Below are positions 1 through 9,471 of a stretch of DNA of 39,247 nt, in pieces. Numbering within the stretch: the first letter of the stretch is position 1; each line of letters starts with the position of its first letter. This DNA comes from an uncultured beta proteobacterium (lineage in GTDB: Bacteria > Pseudomonadota > Gammaproteobacteria > Burkholderiales > Burkholderiaceae_C). The stretch is from NCBI GenBank assembly GCA_903845345.1, contig CAIMXF010000287.1, forward strand, positions 1 to 39,247, given 5' to 3'. Position numbers and translations under genes: made by a program. Below the pieces are notes generated by a model. The model searched no databases. It had not been told where the DNA came from and saw only the letters and a list, made by a program, of their open reading frames with translations.

Positions 1-186
1 CAGCCCGTTGTCGGACTCCGTCGCGCCACCGCCGCTGTAGATCGTGACGGTGTTGCTGGAGGCGTAGTCGGCCTGTCCGCGGCCGACATCGGTGGTGAAG
101 AGGTAGATGCCCGTGTTGATGGGCTGGTCGGCCAGGGCGGCCAGTGGCGCGAGCAAAGCCAGGCCGAAGGAAAGTGCGTGCTTCAT
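1..186 (-). CDS. Secreted hypothetical protein, N-terminal part only
   Basis: Reading leftward from the ATG at 184-186, an open frame of 62 codons runs off the left edge of the window. It begins MKHALSFGLALLAPLAALA and continues DQPINTGIYLFTTDVG. The first 19 residues have the positive-hydrophobic-small pattern of a Sec signal peptide with an Ala-Leu-Ala cleavage site, so the product is probably periplasmic or secreted. A GAGG ribosome-binding site lies five bases before the ATG. The visible mature part is rich in Thr, Gly, Ser and Asp, as in a beta-rich exported protein, but no family can be named from 43 residues. The 276 bases separating it from the amidase end at 463 presumably hold its promoter; nothing specific was recognised there. 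Confidence 0.7.
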   Translation of the reverse strand, partial: MKHALSFGLALLAPLAALADQPINTGIYLFTTDVGRGQADYASSNTVTIYSGGGATESDNGL

Positions 187-462
187 GGATGCCTCGAGGA
201 TGCGGGTGGTGGGCTTGGCGACCGCGAGCGCGGCCGTTGCACACAGTCTCGGAGCCGCCTCCCGTCCGCGTCCTTAAGGCGATCTAAAGCCTGCGACGAC
301 GTCCCTTGAACAGGGGGGCAGGGCTTTTCGGCTCATCGAGCCAGTCCACGTTGAACGCCAGCCGCGTTGGCCGTGACATCACGACCCGATTCCTGCTCGC
401 CCTCCGGCGCGCCAGGAAGGGCCGGCAGACGCTTCCCGGCGCTCGCGAAATCCCCGTTCGTC

Positions 463-2250
463 TCAGAACTCGGCCGGCCTGCGCGACGCGACGCCCGCGG
501 CACGCTCCATCGCCATGCCCACCTGCGCGATCGTGCCTTCGTCGAACAGCCGGCCGATCAGCGTGACGCCGTGCGGCACCTGGCGCGGCGGGTCGAAGCG
601 GGGCAGCGGATGCGCCGGGTCGGGCGCCCAGTCGCTGCGGGCCTGGTCGACGCTCACGAAGCCCGTGCGCAGCGTGAGCGACGGATGGCCGGTCTGGTTG
701 GAGATCGTCAGCATGTCGTCGCGCAGCGACGGCACCAGCAGCAGGTCGACCTCGGCCATCACGCGCGCCATCTCGAGCGCCACCTGGCGGCGCAGCCGGT
801 CGGCCTGCACCAGGTCGACGGCCGACAGGAAGCGCGACTGTCGGAACGTGTTGGGCCAGGCGTCGGGCACCTGCATCTTCAGCTGGTCGACGAGGCCCCT
901 GGACACCCACTCCTCGAACGCCGCCGCGGCCTCGGCGAACAGGATCACGTCCAGCGTGTCGTAAGGCCAGTCGGGCAACGCGACCTCCGTCGGCACCAGG
1001 CCCAGCGACTTCAGCATCGCGAGCGCGGCGCGATCGACGTCGGTGGCCGGATCCTCGTTCATCCACGCGGGCACGTAGCCGACCTTCAGGCCCTTGACGG
1101 CGGCGCCGGCGGTGAAGTCGAGATGCGACGGCACGCTCGCGACGTCGCCCGCGTCGGGGCCGGTGATGGCGGCGAGCACCAGCATGGCGTCCTCGACGCT
1201 GCGCGTCATGGGGCCGAGCTTGTCCAGCGACCAGCACAGCGTCATCGCGCCGGTGCGCGCCACGCGTCCATACGTGGGACGCAGGCCGGTCACGCCGCAG
1301 CGCATGCTGGGGCTGACGATGCTGCCGCCCGTCTCGCTCCCGACCGAGAACGCGACCAGCGCCGCCGCCGTGGCCGCGCCCGGGCCGGCGCTGGAGCCGG
1401 ACGCGCCTTCCTGCGGCAGCCACGGGTTCATCGTCTGGCCGCCGAACCAGACGTCGTTGAGCGCGAGCGCGCCCAGGCTCAGCTTGCCCAGCAGCACCGC
1501 GCCAGCCGCGTCGAGCCGCGCGACGACCGCCGCGTCCGCGACGGGCACGCGATCGCGCAGCGGCTCGGCGCCCCACGTGGTGCGGATGCCGGCGGTGTCG
1601 AGCAGGTCCTTCACGCCGTACGGCATGCCGTGCAGCGGGCCGCGATAGTGTCCCGCCGCGATCTCGGCATCGGCCTGGCGGGCCCGCGCGAGCGCGTGGT
1701 CGGCGGTGACGGTGATGAAGGCGCGCAGGCGCGGGTCGAATCGGTGGATGCGGTCGAGATACAGGCGCGTCAGGCGTTCGGACGTCAGCGCCCGCGATTC
1801 GATCCAGCGCGAGAGCGACGTGACCGGTGCGTAGGCGATGTCCTCGTCGTGCGCGGGCAGCGCACCGACCGGCCCGGCCGAGCGCAAGAAGCGATCGCGC
1901 GCCGGGATGCTGGCATGGACGGCCTGCGCGGGGTTCCACACCGAGGCCGGCGCGAGCGCATCGGGCAGCGCCAATGCGTGCGGGCCGACGCGCCGCGCCG
2001 CCAGCGGCGCCATGGCCGAGGGCCAGCTCGCGGCGGCCACGTCGCGCTGGGTCGGCGTCAACGTGACCTGCATCAGCTTCTCGCTCTCGGCGAAGGTCTG
2101 CGCCGAGACGGCCGGCCCGGTGGCCGGGGCGCTGCCGAACGTGGGCGGCGCACCGGGCGGCGGTGCGGGGGCGTCCTGGGCGCGCAGGGTGGCGGCCACG
2201 CCCATCAGGCCGATCGGGGTCTTGGTGAGGAATTGGCGTCGCGACTTCAT
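463..2250 (-). CDS. Tat-exported amidase (amidase signature family)
   Basis: A 595-residue amidase-signature serine hydrolase, expected to hydrolyse an amide (R-CO-NH2 or an aryl/acyl amide) to the acid. The catalytic triad is readable: Lys214 in GVKDLLDTAG, cis-Ser286 in SGSSAG and nucleophile Ser310 in SETGGS. The 24-residue Ser-Ser spacing matches the family. The start at 2248-2250 gives MKSRRQFLTK followed by a hydrophobic stretch and an Ala-rich cleavage region, a good twin-arginine signal. A longer frame reaches upstream but lacks this logic. About 100 further residues precede the amidase core, longer than cytoplasmic GatA-type enzymes. The variant SGSSAGPG replaces the usual GGSSGG. 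Export makes GatA very unlikely. The substrate is unknown. The gene stands alone, 113 bases downstream of the hypothetical gene that ends at 2364. Confidence 0.88.
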   Translation of the reverse strand: MKSRRQFLTKTPIGLMGVAATLRAQDAPAPPPGAPPTFGSAPATGPAVSAQTFAESEKLMQVTLTPTQRDVAAASWPSAMAPLAARRVGPHALALPDALAPASVWNPAQAVHASIPARDRFLRSAGPVGALPAHDEDIAYAPVTSLSRWIESRALTSERLTRLYLDRIHRFDPRLRAFITVTADHALARARQADAEIAAGHYRGPLHGMPYGVKDLLDTAGIRTTWGAEPLRDRVPVADAAVVARLDAAGAVLLGKLSLGALALNDVWFGGQTMNPWLPQEGASGSSAGPGAATAAALVAFSVGSETGGSIVSPSMRCGVTGLRPTYGRVARTGAMTLCWSLDKLGPMTRSVEDAMLVLAAITGPDAGDVASVPSHLDFTAGAAVKGLKVGYVPAWMNEDPATDVDRAALAMLKSLGLVPTEVALPDWPYDTLDVILFAEAAAAFEEWVSRGLVDQLKMQVPDAWPNTFRQSRFLSAVDLVQADRLRRQVALEMARVMAEVDLLLVPSLRDDMLTISNQTGHPSLTLRTGFVSVDQARSDWAPDPAHPLPRFDPPRQVPHGVTLIGRLFDEGTIAQVGMAMERAAGVASRRPAEF

Positions 2251-2363
2251 GGGAGTGTGGGAGCGCAGGCAGGCGGGAACGCCGCGGTCGGCGGCACGAG
2301 GAGCAGGCGGGTGGATGCGGCGAGAGTATGCATCGCGCCGTCGAGGCACACGACGGTCAGGGA

Positions 2364-3299
2364 TCAGCGGATCGCCAGGATGCTTCTGGCGTCCATCCGC
2401 GATTCGACCGCGGCTCGATACTTCGCAGCGAGCCGCGTGACTTCCTGACTCGGTGGCGGAACGGGATAGCCGTCATGGGCCGGATCGCACCGTCCGATCA
2501 AGGCGCACCCCGCCAGTCGTTCGAAATCGCTCATGGGTGCGCCAGCATAAATCGGCCCCAGCGCTGTCTCGAGTGCGATGTACCTGTCCAGACCGCCCGG
2601 CGAGTCGGGGTCCATCGCGCCCAACAAGGCAAAGAACGCTGCTTGCGCGAGCACGGGATCACCGCCGTAGAGCGCCTTCGTGATCAGTTCTGCCTGCTCG
2701 CTGCTCCATCGAGATTCCCGGTCCGACGCGAGTGCCCCGAGCCGTCCCAGCACGCTTTGATTGGCCACCGCGGCCGCGCGAAGGTCGTCCTGGAGGGGCT
2801 GGCGATCGCTCAGGTGAGCCACGGCCTTCACGCCGGCGCACCGCGCGGCCAGCGCATCGGAGGCCTGCTTCTTCAGAGATGCGAGCGCCGCCGCAGCGGC
2901 CGAACTGGCGGAAGGATCCTGTTCCCGATTGCCGGCGTCCGCCTGTTGCAGGGCCGCGCGCGCATTGAGCTGCACGCAGGCGAACAGCAGGTAGAGCGCC
3001 CATTGCTTCTCGTCATCGGTCCCGCTGGCGTGGATCCTGTCGATGGTGGCCATGAGGTTCGGCGAGTCGAAGATCCGCCTGCGCGCGTCCGTGAGCGGCT
3101 GCGTGGTGACCGCGCGTGCGACGGCTACCGGTGCCGGACGCGACGCAGGTGCCTGCAACGGGTGGACGGGCGGCGGCGAAGTCGCGGTCTGCTGTACGCG
3201 CTCTTCGGACACCGGCGTGCCGGTCGGCGCGAGTGCCCATTTGCAGAAGCAGAACACGACCAAGATGGCCGCGGTCGCCAAGAGGATGAGCCGTTTCAT
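2364..3299 (-). CDS. Membrane-anchored hypothetical protein
   Basis: A 311-residue protein of unknown function. Start at 3297-3299 is preferred because AGGTGA sits just before it and it yields MKRLILLATAAILVVFCFC, one N-terminal membrane anchor or uncleaved signal. An upstream in-frame ATG adds 15 residues without membrane logic. Residues 30-65 are Pro/Ala/Thr-rich and look like a flexible linker. The rest is mostly helical, Ala/Leu-rich and contains five cysteines after the linker, compatible with a periplasmic folded domain. No catalytic motif is visible and I do not recognise a family. The promoter probably lies in the 114-bp gap to the divergent sulfotransferase gene. Confidence 0.75.
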   Translation of the reverse strand: MKRLILLATAAILVVFCFCKWALAPTGTPVSEERVQQTATSPPPVHPLQAPASRPAPVAVARAVTTQPLTDARRRIFDSPNLMATIDRIHASGTDDEKQWALYLLFACVQLNARAALQQADAGNREQDPSASSAAAAALASLKKQASDALAARCAGVKAVAHLSDRQPLQDDLRAAAVANQSVLGRLGALASDRESRWSSEQAELITKALYGGDPVLAQAAFFALLGAMDPDSPGGLDRYIALETALGPIYAGAPMSDFERLAGCALIGRCDPAHDGYPVPPPSQEVTRLAAKYRAAVESRMDARSILAIR

Positions 3300-3413
3300 G
3301 TCACCTGGATTTTCGGTCGATGCCCCGGTGCGGAGTGCTCGCACGTCGGGTCAAGCCGCCGTTCCGGCGGCAAGCAAGTATGCTGTACGGCTGTTCGACA
3401 TCGATGACCCGAC

Positions 3414-5090
3414 ATGCCCGTCATGACGCCCTACGGTGCAAGGCATCCCCACGCCGGGCCCGGCAAGGAAAGCGCGAGCGCGACGGCCGCGCGTCTCGTG
3501 CAATCGGTGTTGGGCCAGGCGAGCGGCACGGCCGCGGACGGCGGCCTCGCCGCGCTGTGTTCGCAGCTCAAGAGCCTGGACGTGGCGGCCTGGCAGGAGA
3601 CCGCCGACGCGCTCGTGCGCGGCGGTCGCTACGCGCTCGCCGCGCGGCTGCTCGAACGCGCGTTGCAGCGGCATCCCGGACGCGTCGAACTCGAGATGCG
3701 CCAGGGCGAGGCCTGGCAGCTGGCGAACGAGGGCGAGCGCGCGTTGCGCGTGCTGGAAGGCCTGGCGCAGAAGCATCCCGCCGACGCGGCCGTCGCGTTC
3801 TCGCTGGCCCACGTGCTGCGCGAACAGGGGCGCTACGACGCCGCGGCGGAGCAGGTCGCGCGCTGCGCGCGCCAGGCGCTCCCCGACGCCGTGCGGGTCG
3901 CGCGCTGCGCCCGGTTCGCGATGCAGTGCCAGCGCGACGAGCTCGCGCAGTCGCTGTGCGAGGAGGCGTTGACGGCCGGCGTGACGGATGCGCGCGTGCT
4001 CGCGCTGGCCGGCCGGACCGCGCTGGTGCTCGGCGACTTCGAGCGTGCCCGGGCTCGCCTGCTCGAAGCCATCGATCGCGGCGTCAACGGCAACGAGTCC
4101 TTCGTCGGACTGCTGCTGTCGATGGCGCAGCGCTATGGCGACGCGGACCATCCCGATTTCGCGTTGTTCGAGCGGATGCTGCGCGATCCGGCGCTGCTGC
4201 CGCCCGCGCGCGGCGCGACGCTGCTGGCGCTGGGCAAGGCGTGCGACGACGTCGGCGACGTGCCCGGCGCGGTGCGCGCGCTGCGCGAGGGCAATGCCTT
4301 GCTGCGCACGGCGCGCCCCTGGGCGCGCGCCGACTGGGAGCGCTCGGTCGAACGCCAGCTCGCGGCCGCTCCGCTCGTTGCCGCCGCGCAGGTCGACGCG
4401 TCGTTCAATCCGGTGTTCATCGTCGGCATGCCGCGCACCGGCACCACGCTGATCGCCGAGCGCCTCGGGCGCGACCCGCGCGTGTGCAATCGCGACGAAT
4501 CGGCGTGGCTGCCCCAGGTGGCGGCGCTGCTGGAGGCCGATGCGTCGCCGGATCGCCTCGCGCAGGCGGCGCGCCTGTACCGCACGCATCTTCGCCAGGA
4601 CGACGCGCCCGCGCGCTGGCACGTCGACAAGAACCCGCTGAACTTCCGCCACCTCGGCACCGCCGCCGCGCTGTTGCCGAACCTGCGCGTGATCTGGTGC
4701 CGGCGCGGCCCGCGCGACACGGCGCTGTCGATCTGGAGCCACTTCTTCGGCAACCCGGACAACGGCTACGCGCGCGACTTCGACGACATCGCCCTGGCCA
4801 CGCGCGACTGCGATCGATTGATGCGGCACTGGTCCGCGCAAGCCGGCCTGCCGGTGCTCGCGGTCGACTACGAAGACACGGTCGCGAACCCCGAGGCCGT
4901 GCTGGCGCGCGTGCGCGAGTTCGTCGGGATGGCGGACGCCGATGCGCCGGCCACGGACGCGTGCCGGCGTCAGTCCATCGTCACCGCGAGCACCTGGCAG
5001 GCGCGCCAGCCGATCTACCGCCACGCGGTCGAGCGCTGGCGCGGCTATGCGCCGCACCTGCCCGAGCTGCTTCAGGCGTTTCCCGACTGA
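3414..5090 (+). CDS. TPR-repeat sulfotransferase
   Basis: A 558-residue two-part protein. Residues about 45-300 are helical repeats of TPR type (alternating Ala, Leu, Gly and Tyr at repeat positions, e.g. GGRYALAARLLERAL and QGRYDAAAEQVARCA). Residues about 330-540 are a sulfotransferase domain. The PAPS-binding loop is FIVGMPRTGTTLI (335-347), and the second nucleotide-binding segment is RRGPRDTALSIW (430-441). Family knowledge: such proteins transfer sulfate from PAPS to a hydroxyl or tyrosine, and the TPR half may bind the acceptor. Acceptor and pathway cannot be read from the context; no PAPS-synthesis gene is nearby. The start could also be the second ATG at 3423. The 3' end overlaps the convergent acetyltransferase gene by 19 bases. 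Confidence 0.88.
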   Translation: MPVMTPYGARHPHAGPGKESASATAARLVQSVLGQASGTAADGGLAALCSQLKSLDVAAWQETADALVRGGRYALAARLLERALQRHPGRVELEMRQGEAWQLANEGERALRVLEGLAQKHPADAAVAFSLAHVLREQGRYDAAAEQVARCARQALPDAVRVARCARFAMQCQRDELAQSLCEEALTAGVTDARVLALAGRTALVLGDFERARARLLEAIDRGVNGNESFVGLLLSMAQRYGDADHPDFALFERMLRDPALLPPARGATLLALGKACDDVGDVPGAVRALREGNALLRTARPWARADWERSVERQLAAAPLVAAAQVDASFNPVFIVGMPRTGTTLIAERLGRDPRVCNRDESAWLPQVAALLEADASPDRLAQAARLYRTHLRQDDAPARWHVDKNPLNFRHLGTAAALLPNLRVIWCRRGPRDTALSIWSHFFGNPDNGYARDFDDIALATRDCDRLMRHWSAQAGLPVLAVDYEDTVANPEAVLARVREFVGMADADAPATDACRRQSIVTASTWQARQPIYRHAVERWRGYAPHLPELLQAFPD

Positions 5091-5629
5091 TCCGGATCGG
5101 TCGCCAGGCGCGAGAAGATGTCGAAGTCGCCGGGCTGGCCGCGCACCATCCGGAAGCCGCGCAGCCGGCCTTCGTGGCGAAATCCGCAACGCGCGAGCAC
5201 GCGCACGGACGGCTCGTTGCCGACCAGCACGGTCGCTTGCAGGCGATGCAGGTTCAGCGTCGCGAACGACCACGCTGCGACCGTCGCGCAGAGCCGGGTT
5301 GCGAGTCCGCGGCCCCAATGGCTCGGCGCGAAGTCGTAGGCGATTTCGGCGCTGCGGTTGATGTCCGAACGCGTGTGCAGCCCGATGGTTCCGACCAGTC
5401 GCCCGCTCGACTGATCCACGACGGCCATCCGCATCGATGAAGCCGGCGCGTCGTCCAGGTAGGGTTCCATCGTCACCCGGAGATCGTCGACGCAGCGCAG
5501 GTTCCAGCTGGTGCGCTCGAAGACCTCGGGCAGGCGCAGGTAGTCGAACCAGGCCTCGCAATCGCTCGGCTCGATCTGGCGCAGCGCGATGCCGTCGACG
5601 CCGCTGGCGGGCGGGTTGGCGATTCTCAT
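5072..5629 (-). CDS. GNAT family N-acetyltransferase (RimJ/RimL type)
   Basis: A 185-residue GNAT-fold acetyltransferase that would use acetyl-CoA to acetylate an amine. The acetyl-CoA-binding motif A is visible as HWGRGLATRL (104-113), preceded by the strand AEIAYDF. The later segment NEPSVRVLARCGFRHEG is the typical GNAT beta-6/helix region of the RimJ/RimL subgroup. Length fits the family. The start ATG lies 19 bases beyond the stop of the FadB-like gene on the same strand, so it could be the last gene of that operon. Its substrate is unknown, and its role in the catabolic pathway is doubtful. Its 3' end overlaps the sulfotransferase gene tail-to-tail by 19 bases. Confidence 0.88.
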   Translation of the reverse strand: MRIANPPASGVDGIALRQIEPSDCEAWFDYLRLPEVFERTSWNLRCVDDLRVTMEPYLDDAPASSMRMAVVDQSSGRLVGTIGLHTRSDINRSAEIAYDFAPSHWGRGLATRLCATVAAWSFATLNLHRLQATVLVGNEPSVRVLARCGFRHEGRLRGFRMVRGQPGDFDIFSRLATDPDQSGNA

Positions 5630-5648
5630 GGGCGGATCGTGCGGCGCC

Positions 5649-7784
5649 TCAATCCTCGAACACGCCGTTGCGTCCGGCCAGCGTCACCACCACGTGCGCC
5701 GGCGCGAAGCGCTCGCCGTGCGCCTGCGCGAGCTCGGTGGCGCGCGCGACGAAGCGGCGCGCGCCCATCGCGTTGATGAACTGCAGCGCGCCGCCCTGGA
5801 ACGGCGCGAAGCCCCAGCCGAAGATCGAGCCGATGTTGGCGTCGGCCACCGAGCGCAGCACGCCTTCCTCGACGCAGCGCGCGGCCTCGTTGGCCTGCAC
5901 GAACATCAGGCGGTCGATCAGCTCGCGCTGCGTGGGCTGCTGCGGGGCCACCGGGAACAACTCGGCCAGGCCCGGCCACAGGCTGCGGCCGGCGTCGGTC
6001 CAGTCGTAGAAGCCGAGGTTGGCCTTGCGGCCGATGCGGCCCAGCTCGCACATCTGGCGCAGCACCGATTCGCCGGGATGCTCGGCGTAGGGCTTGCCTT
6101 CGGCGGCAAGATCCTTGCGGGTCTGGTCGGCCACGTGCAGCGCCAGCGTCAGCGAGACCTCGTCCTGCAGCGCCAGCGGCGGCATCGGCATGCCGGCCTG
6201 CAGGCCCGCGGCCTCGATGTGGCGCGGGTGCACGCCTTCCTTGAGCAGCGCCAGGCCTTCCATCACGTAGGTGGCGAACACGCGGCTCGTGTAGAAGCCG
6301 CGCGAGTCGTTGACGACGATGGGCGTCTTGCCGATCTGGCGCACGAAGTCGAACGCGAGCGCCAGCGTGGCGTCGTCGGTCTGCTGGCCCATGATGATCT
6401 CGACCAGCGGCATCTTGTCGACCGGCGAGAAGAAGTGCAGGCCGATGAACTGCGCCGGCCGCACGCTGGCCTGCGCGAGGCTGGTGATCGGCAGCGTGGA
6501 GGTGTTGGACGCGAACACCGCGTCCGGCGCCAGCAGCGCCTCGGTGCGGTGCGTCACCTCGGCCTTGATGGCGCGATCCTCGAAGACGGCCTCGACGACC
6601 AGGTCGCAGCCGGCGAGGTCGTCGAAGTTCACGGTGGGCGTGATGCGGGCGAGCATGGCGTCGCGCTGCTCGGGCGTCGTGCGGCCCTTCTTCACGGCCT
6701 TGTCCAGCAGGTCCTGCGACACCAGGCGGCCGCGCACGGCGTTGTCGGGCGAGGTGTCGAGCAGCATCACGGCGATGCCGGCCTTGGCGGCCACGTAGGC
6801 GATGCCCGCACCCATCATGCCGGCGCCGACGATGCCCAGGCGCCCGACCAGCCGCGGCGGAAGGCCCGCAGGCCGCGACGCGCCTTTCTCGATCGCCTGC
6901 AGCTGGTACCACAGCGTGCCGATCATGTTGCGCGATTCGGGCGACACCGAGCAGGCCGCGAAGTAGCGCGACTCGATCTCCAGCGCCGCGTCGAAGCCGA
7001 CGACGCCGCCTTCGAACACGCACGACAGGATGTGCGTGACCGCGGGATAGTTGCCGTAGCTCTTGGCCGACACCATGGACGGCGCGATCGAGAACAGCTG
7101 CGCCGCGGCCGGCGTGCGCGAGTCGCCGCCGGGATAGCGGAACTTCGGCGTGTCCCACGGCTGCCTGGGCGACGGGTTCGCGAGGATCCAGGCGCGCGCC
7201 TTCGCGTGCAGGTCGTCCGCCGAAGTCGCCAGTTCGTCGACCAGTCCCGACTTCAACGCCTGCGCCGCGCGGATGTCGCTGCCTTCGCCCATCCACTGCA
7301 GTGCCTGCTGCATGCCGACGAGCCGCGGCATGCGCTGCGTGCCGCCGCCGCCGGGCAGCAGCCCGAGCTTGACCTCGGGCAGGCCCAGCCGCGCCTTGCC
7401 GTCGTCGAGCACGATGCGGTGATGGCAGGCCATCGCGATCTCCAGGCCGCCGCCCAGGCACTTGCCGTTGATCGCCGCGACCACGGGCTTGCCAGCCAGT
7501 TCCATCCTGCGCAGGATCTTCTTGAAGCGCATCGATTCGTCGAAGGCCTGCTGCGCCGTCGACAGCAGGCGCAGTCGGTCGACGTCGGCGCCGGCGAGGA
7601 AGTCCTTCTTGCCGGAGGCGAGGATCAGGCCCTTGATCGACGCGTCGGTCGCCAGGCGTTCGATGAGGGCCGCGAGCGGTTCGGCGAGTTCGTCGTCGAG
7701 CACGTTCATCGAACGGCCCGGGGAGTTCATCGTGGCGGTGGCGATGCCGTCCGCATCCACGACGACGCTGAGAGCTTCATTCAT
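5649..7784 (-). CDS. FadB/FadJ-type enoyl-CoA hydratase / 3-hydroxyacyl-CoA dehydrogenase
   Basis: A 711-residue multifunctional beta-oxidation enzyme. Residues 1-190 form the crotonase domain: oxyanion segment [13 protein letters not shown], and catalytic glutamates E115 ([10 protein letters not shown]) and E137 ([15 protein letters not shown]). Residues about 313-500 are the NAD-binding dehydrogenase domain with GAGMMGAG (320-327). The family signature [15 protein letters not shown] holds catalytic His450. The C-terminal dehydrogenase domains follow. It hydrates 2-enoyl-CoA and oxidises the resulting 3-hydroxyacyl-CoA to 3-oxoacyl-CoA in the cytoplasm. The thiolase that uses its product is encoded just upstream, 4 bases away, so the two are probably co-transcribed and form a trifunctional complex. 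FadJ and FadB cannot be separated safely by eye, so no symbol is given. Confidence 0.95.
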   Translation of the reverse strand: MNEALSVVVDADGIATATMNSPGRSMNVLDDELAEPLAALIERLATDASIKGLILASGKKDFLAGADVDRLRLLSTAQQAFDESMRFKKILRRMELAGKPVVAAINGKCLGGGLEIAMACHHRIVLDDGKARLGLPEVKLGLLPGGGGTQRMPRLVGMQQALQWMGEGSDIRAAQALKSGLVDELATSADDLHAKARAWILANPSPRQPWDTPKFRYPGGDSRTPAAAQLFSIAPSMVSAKSYGNYPAVTHILSCVFEGGVVGFDAALEIESRYFAACSVSPESRNMIGTLWYQLQAIEKGASRPAGLPPRLVGRLGIVGAGMMGAGIAYVAAKAGIAVMLLDTSPDNAVRGRLVSQDLLDKAVKKGRTTPEQRDAMLARITPTVNFDDLAGCDLVVEAVFEDRAIKAEVTHRTEALLAPDAVFASNTSTLPITSLAQASVRPAQFIGLHFFSPVDKMPLVEIIMGQQTDDATLALAFDFVRQIGKTPIVVNDSRGFYTSRVFATYVMEGLALLKEGVHPRHIEAAGLQAGMPMPPLALQDEVSLTLALHVADQTRKDLAAEGKPYAEHPGESVLRQMCELGRIGRKANLGFYDWTDAGRSLWPGLAELFPVAPQQPTQRELIDRLMFVQANEAARCVEEGVLRSVADANIGSIFGWGFAPFQGGALQFINAMGARRFVARATELAQAHGERFAPAHVVVTLAGRNGVFED

Positions 7785-7788
7785 GTTG

Positions 7789-8994
7789 TCAGATCCTCTC
7801 GATGACCGTCGCGATGCCCATGCCGCCGCCCACGCACAGCGTCGCGCAGCCGAGCGACTGGTCGCGGCGCTCGAGTTCGTCGAGCAGGGTGCCGAGGATG
7901 ATGCAGCCCGTCGCGCCGAGCGGATGGCCCATCGCGATCGCGCCGCCGTTGACGTTGACGCGATCCAGCGCCACGCCGAGGTCGCGCGCCGTCTTCATCG
8001 GCACCGCGGCGAAGGCCTCGTTGATTTCCCACAGGTCGATGTCGCCCGCCTGCAGGCCGGCCTTGGCGAGCGCCTTGCGGCACGCGGGCGTCGGGCCGGT
8101 GAGCATGATGGTGGGCTCGGAGCCGACGACGGCCACGCTGCGGATGCGCGCGCGGGCGCGCGGCCCCGCGCGCTCGCCCGCCTCGCGCGAGCCGATCAGC
8201 ATCAGCGCGGCGCCATCGACGATGCCCGACGCGTTGCCGGCGTGGTGCACGTGCGCGATCTTCTCGACCGTCGTGTACTTGCGCAGCGCGGTCGCGTCGA
8301 AGCCCATCGCGCCCATCGCGGCGAACGACGGTTCGAGCTTGCCCATCGCTTCCATGGTGGCGTTGGCGCGGATCGTCTCGTCCTCGGCGAGCATGAGCAG
8401 GCCGGCGATGTCGTGCACCGGCACGATCGACTTGGTGAAGCGACCCTCCGCGCGCGCTGCCGCGGCGCGTCGATGCGATTGCAGCGCGTAGGCATCGAGA
8501 TCATTGCGAGAGAAGCCTTCCCGCGTCGCGATCAGGTCGGCGCTGATGCCCTGCGGGATGAACGCGACGCCCTGGTTGATGCGCGGATCCATGAACCACG
8601 CGCCGCCGTCCGAGCCCATCGTCCAGCGGCTCATCGACTCGATGCCGCCGGCCACGACCAGGTCCTCGAAGCCGCTCGCGACCTTGGCCGCGGCCAGGTT
8701 GACGGCCTCCAGGCCGGACGCGCAGAAGCGCGACAGCGTGACGCCGGCCACCGACTCGGCCCAGCCGGCGTCGAGCACCGCGGTGCGCGCGATATCGGCG
8801 CCTTGCTCGCCGACCGGCGTGACGCAGCCGAGCACGACGTCGTCGACGATGGCCGTGTCGAGATCGAGCCGCTGCTGCAGCGACTGCAACAGGCCGCGCA
8901 GCAGCCACACCGGCGTCGCCTGGTGCAGGCTGCCGTCCTTCTTGCCCTTGCCGCGCGGGGTGCGGACGTGGTCGTAGATCAGTGCGTCGGTCAT
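7789..8994 (-). CDS. Acetyl-CoA C-acyltransferase (thiolase, FadA/FadI type)
   Basis: A 401-residue degradative thiolase that cleaves 3-oxoacyl-CoA with CoA to acetyl-CoA and a shortened acyl-CoA. Nucleophile Cys91 sits in [11 protein letters not shown]. Other catalytic segments are NEAFAA (325-330), GHPLG with His357, and the second cysteine C387 in CVGGGMG. Length is normal. The start at 8992-8994 ([16 protein letters not shown]) is chosen over an in-frame ATG 66 bases upstream, which would lie inside the MerR gene and precede the conserved first strand. The gene lies between merR (4-base gap) and the FadB-like gene (4-base gap). This spacing points to one transcript that starts in the divergent control region near 9.9 kb. 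Confidence 0.95.
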   Translation of the reverse strand: MTDALIYDHVRTPRGKGKKDGSLHQATPVWLLRGLLQSLQQRLDLDTAIVDDVVLGCVTPVGEQGADIARTAVLDAGWAESVAGVTLSRFCASGLEAVNLAAAKVASGFEDLVVAGGIESMSRWTMGSDGGAWFMDPRINQGVAFIPQGISADLIATREGFSRNDLDAYALQSHRRAAAARAEGRFTKSIVPVHDIAGLLMLAEDETIRANATMEAMGKLEPSFAAMGAMGFDATALRKYTTVEKIAHVHHAGNASGIVDGAALMLIGSREAGERAGPRARARIRSVAVVGSEPTIMLTGPTPACRKALAKAGLQAGDIDLWEINEAFAAVPMKTARDLGVALDRVNVNGGAIAMGHPLGATGCIILGTLLDELERRDQSLGCATLCVGGGMGIATVIERI

Positions 8995-8998
8995 GACG

Positions 8999-9460
8999 TC
9001 ATTTCCCGAGGCCACGCTTGACGGTGGCGTTGATGATTCGCAGTTCGGCCAGCGACGCATCGATGTGCGCGCGCTTCTGTTCCAGCTCGGCGATGGCCTG
9101 GGTGGTCTTGTCTAGCACGTACTTCATCTGCACGGTGCGGCCTTCGCCGTGCGCGCCGTAGAGGTCGAGGTAGTGCTTGATCTCCGCGAGCGACGAGCCG
9201 ATGGCCTTGGCGCGCAGGATCAGCGACAGCCGCGCCCGGTCGCGCCGCGTGTACACCCGCGTGCCGTTGACGCGGCGCGGCGCGAGCAGCCCCTTGTCCT
9301 CGTAGAAGCGGAGTGCGCGCGGCGAGATCGCGAACGCCTTGCAGAGTTCGCTGATGCCGTACAGCTGGCCGGCGTCGTCGCTGCGATGGTCGGCGACGAC
9401 CTCGTCGGCGGTCTGCGCGCGCACCACGCCGCGCGCGGCCTTCGAAGCCTGCGGATCCAC
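8999..9460 (-). CDS. MerR family transcriptional regulator of the acyl-CoA cluster
   Basis: A 153-residue MerR-type regulator. The winged helix-turn-helix spans about residues 32-100, with the diagnostic ISPRALRFYEDKGLLAPRR (45-63) and the wing NGTRVYTRRDRARL. A long coiled coil (about 115-145) for dimerisation follows. There is no cysteine cluster, which argues against a metal or redox sensor. It fits the LiuR/AtuR-like position as a sensor of a CoA ester or related metabolite. The start is GTG at 9458-9460 with GAGAGG upstream. It is embedded in the leftward operon (SCP2 - merR - thiolase - FadB-like), so it is probably autoregulated through the dyad at 9899-9918, which would also control the divergent carboxylase operon. 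Regulation is inferred from position, not shown. Confidence 0.9.
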   Translation of the reverse strand: MDPQASKAARGVVRAQTADEVVADHRSDDAGQLYGISELCKAFAISPRALRFYEDKGLLAPRRVNGTRVYTRRDRARLSLILRAKAIGSSLAEIKHYLDLYGAHGEGRTVQMKYVLDKTTQAIAELEQKRAHIDASLAELRIINATVKRGLGK

Positions 9461-9471
9461 GGAGCGACCTC

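Noticed and set aside
463-2250. Amidase as GatA of the tRNA amidotransferase
   Set aside because: It carries a Tat export signal and has no gatB or gatC neighbours.
3351-5561. Very long minus-strand open frame (736 codons) opposite the sulfotransferase gene
   Set aside because: High-G+C antisense shadow: Arg/Ala/Pro-rich with no domain, while the plus strand encodes a recognisable enzyme.
5589-7805. Plus-strand open frame of 738 codons opposite the FadB-like gene
   Set aside because: Translation is His/Arg/Gln-rich low complexity; the minus strand carries all FadB motifs.
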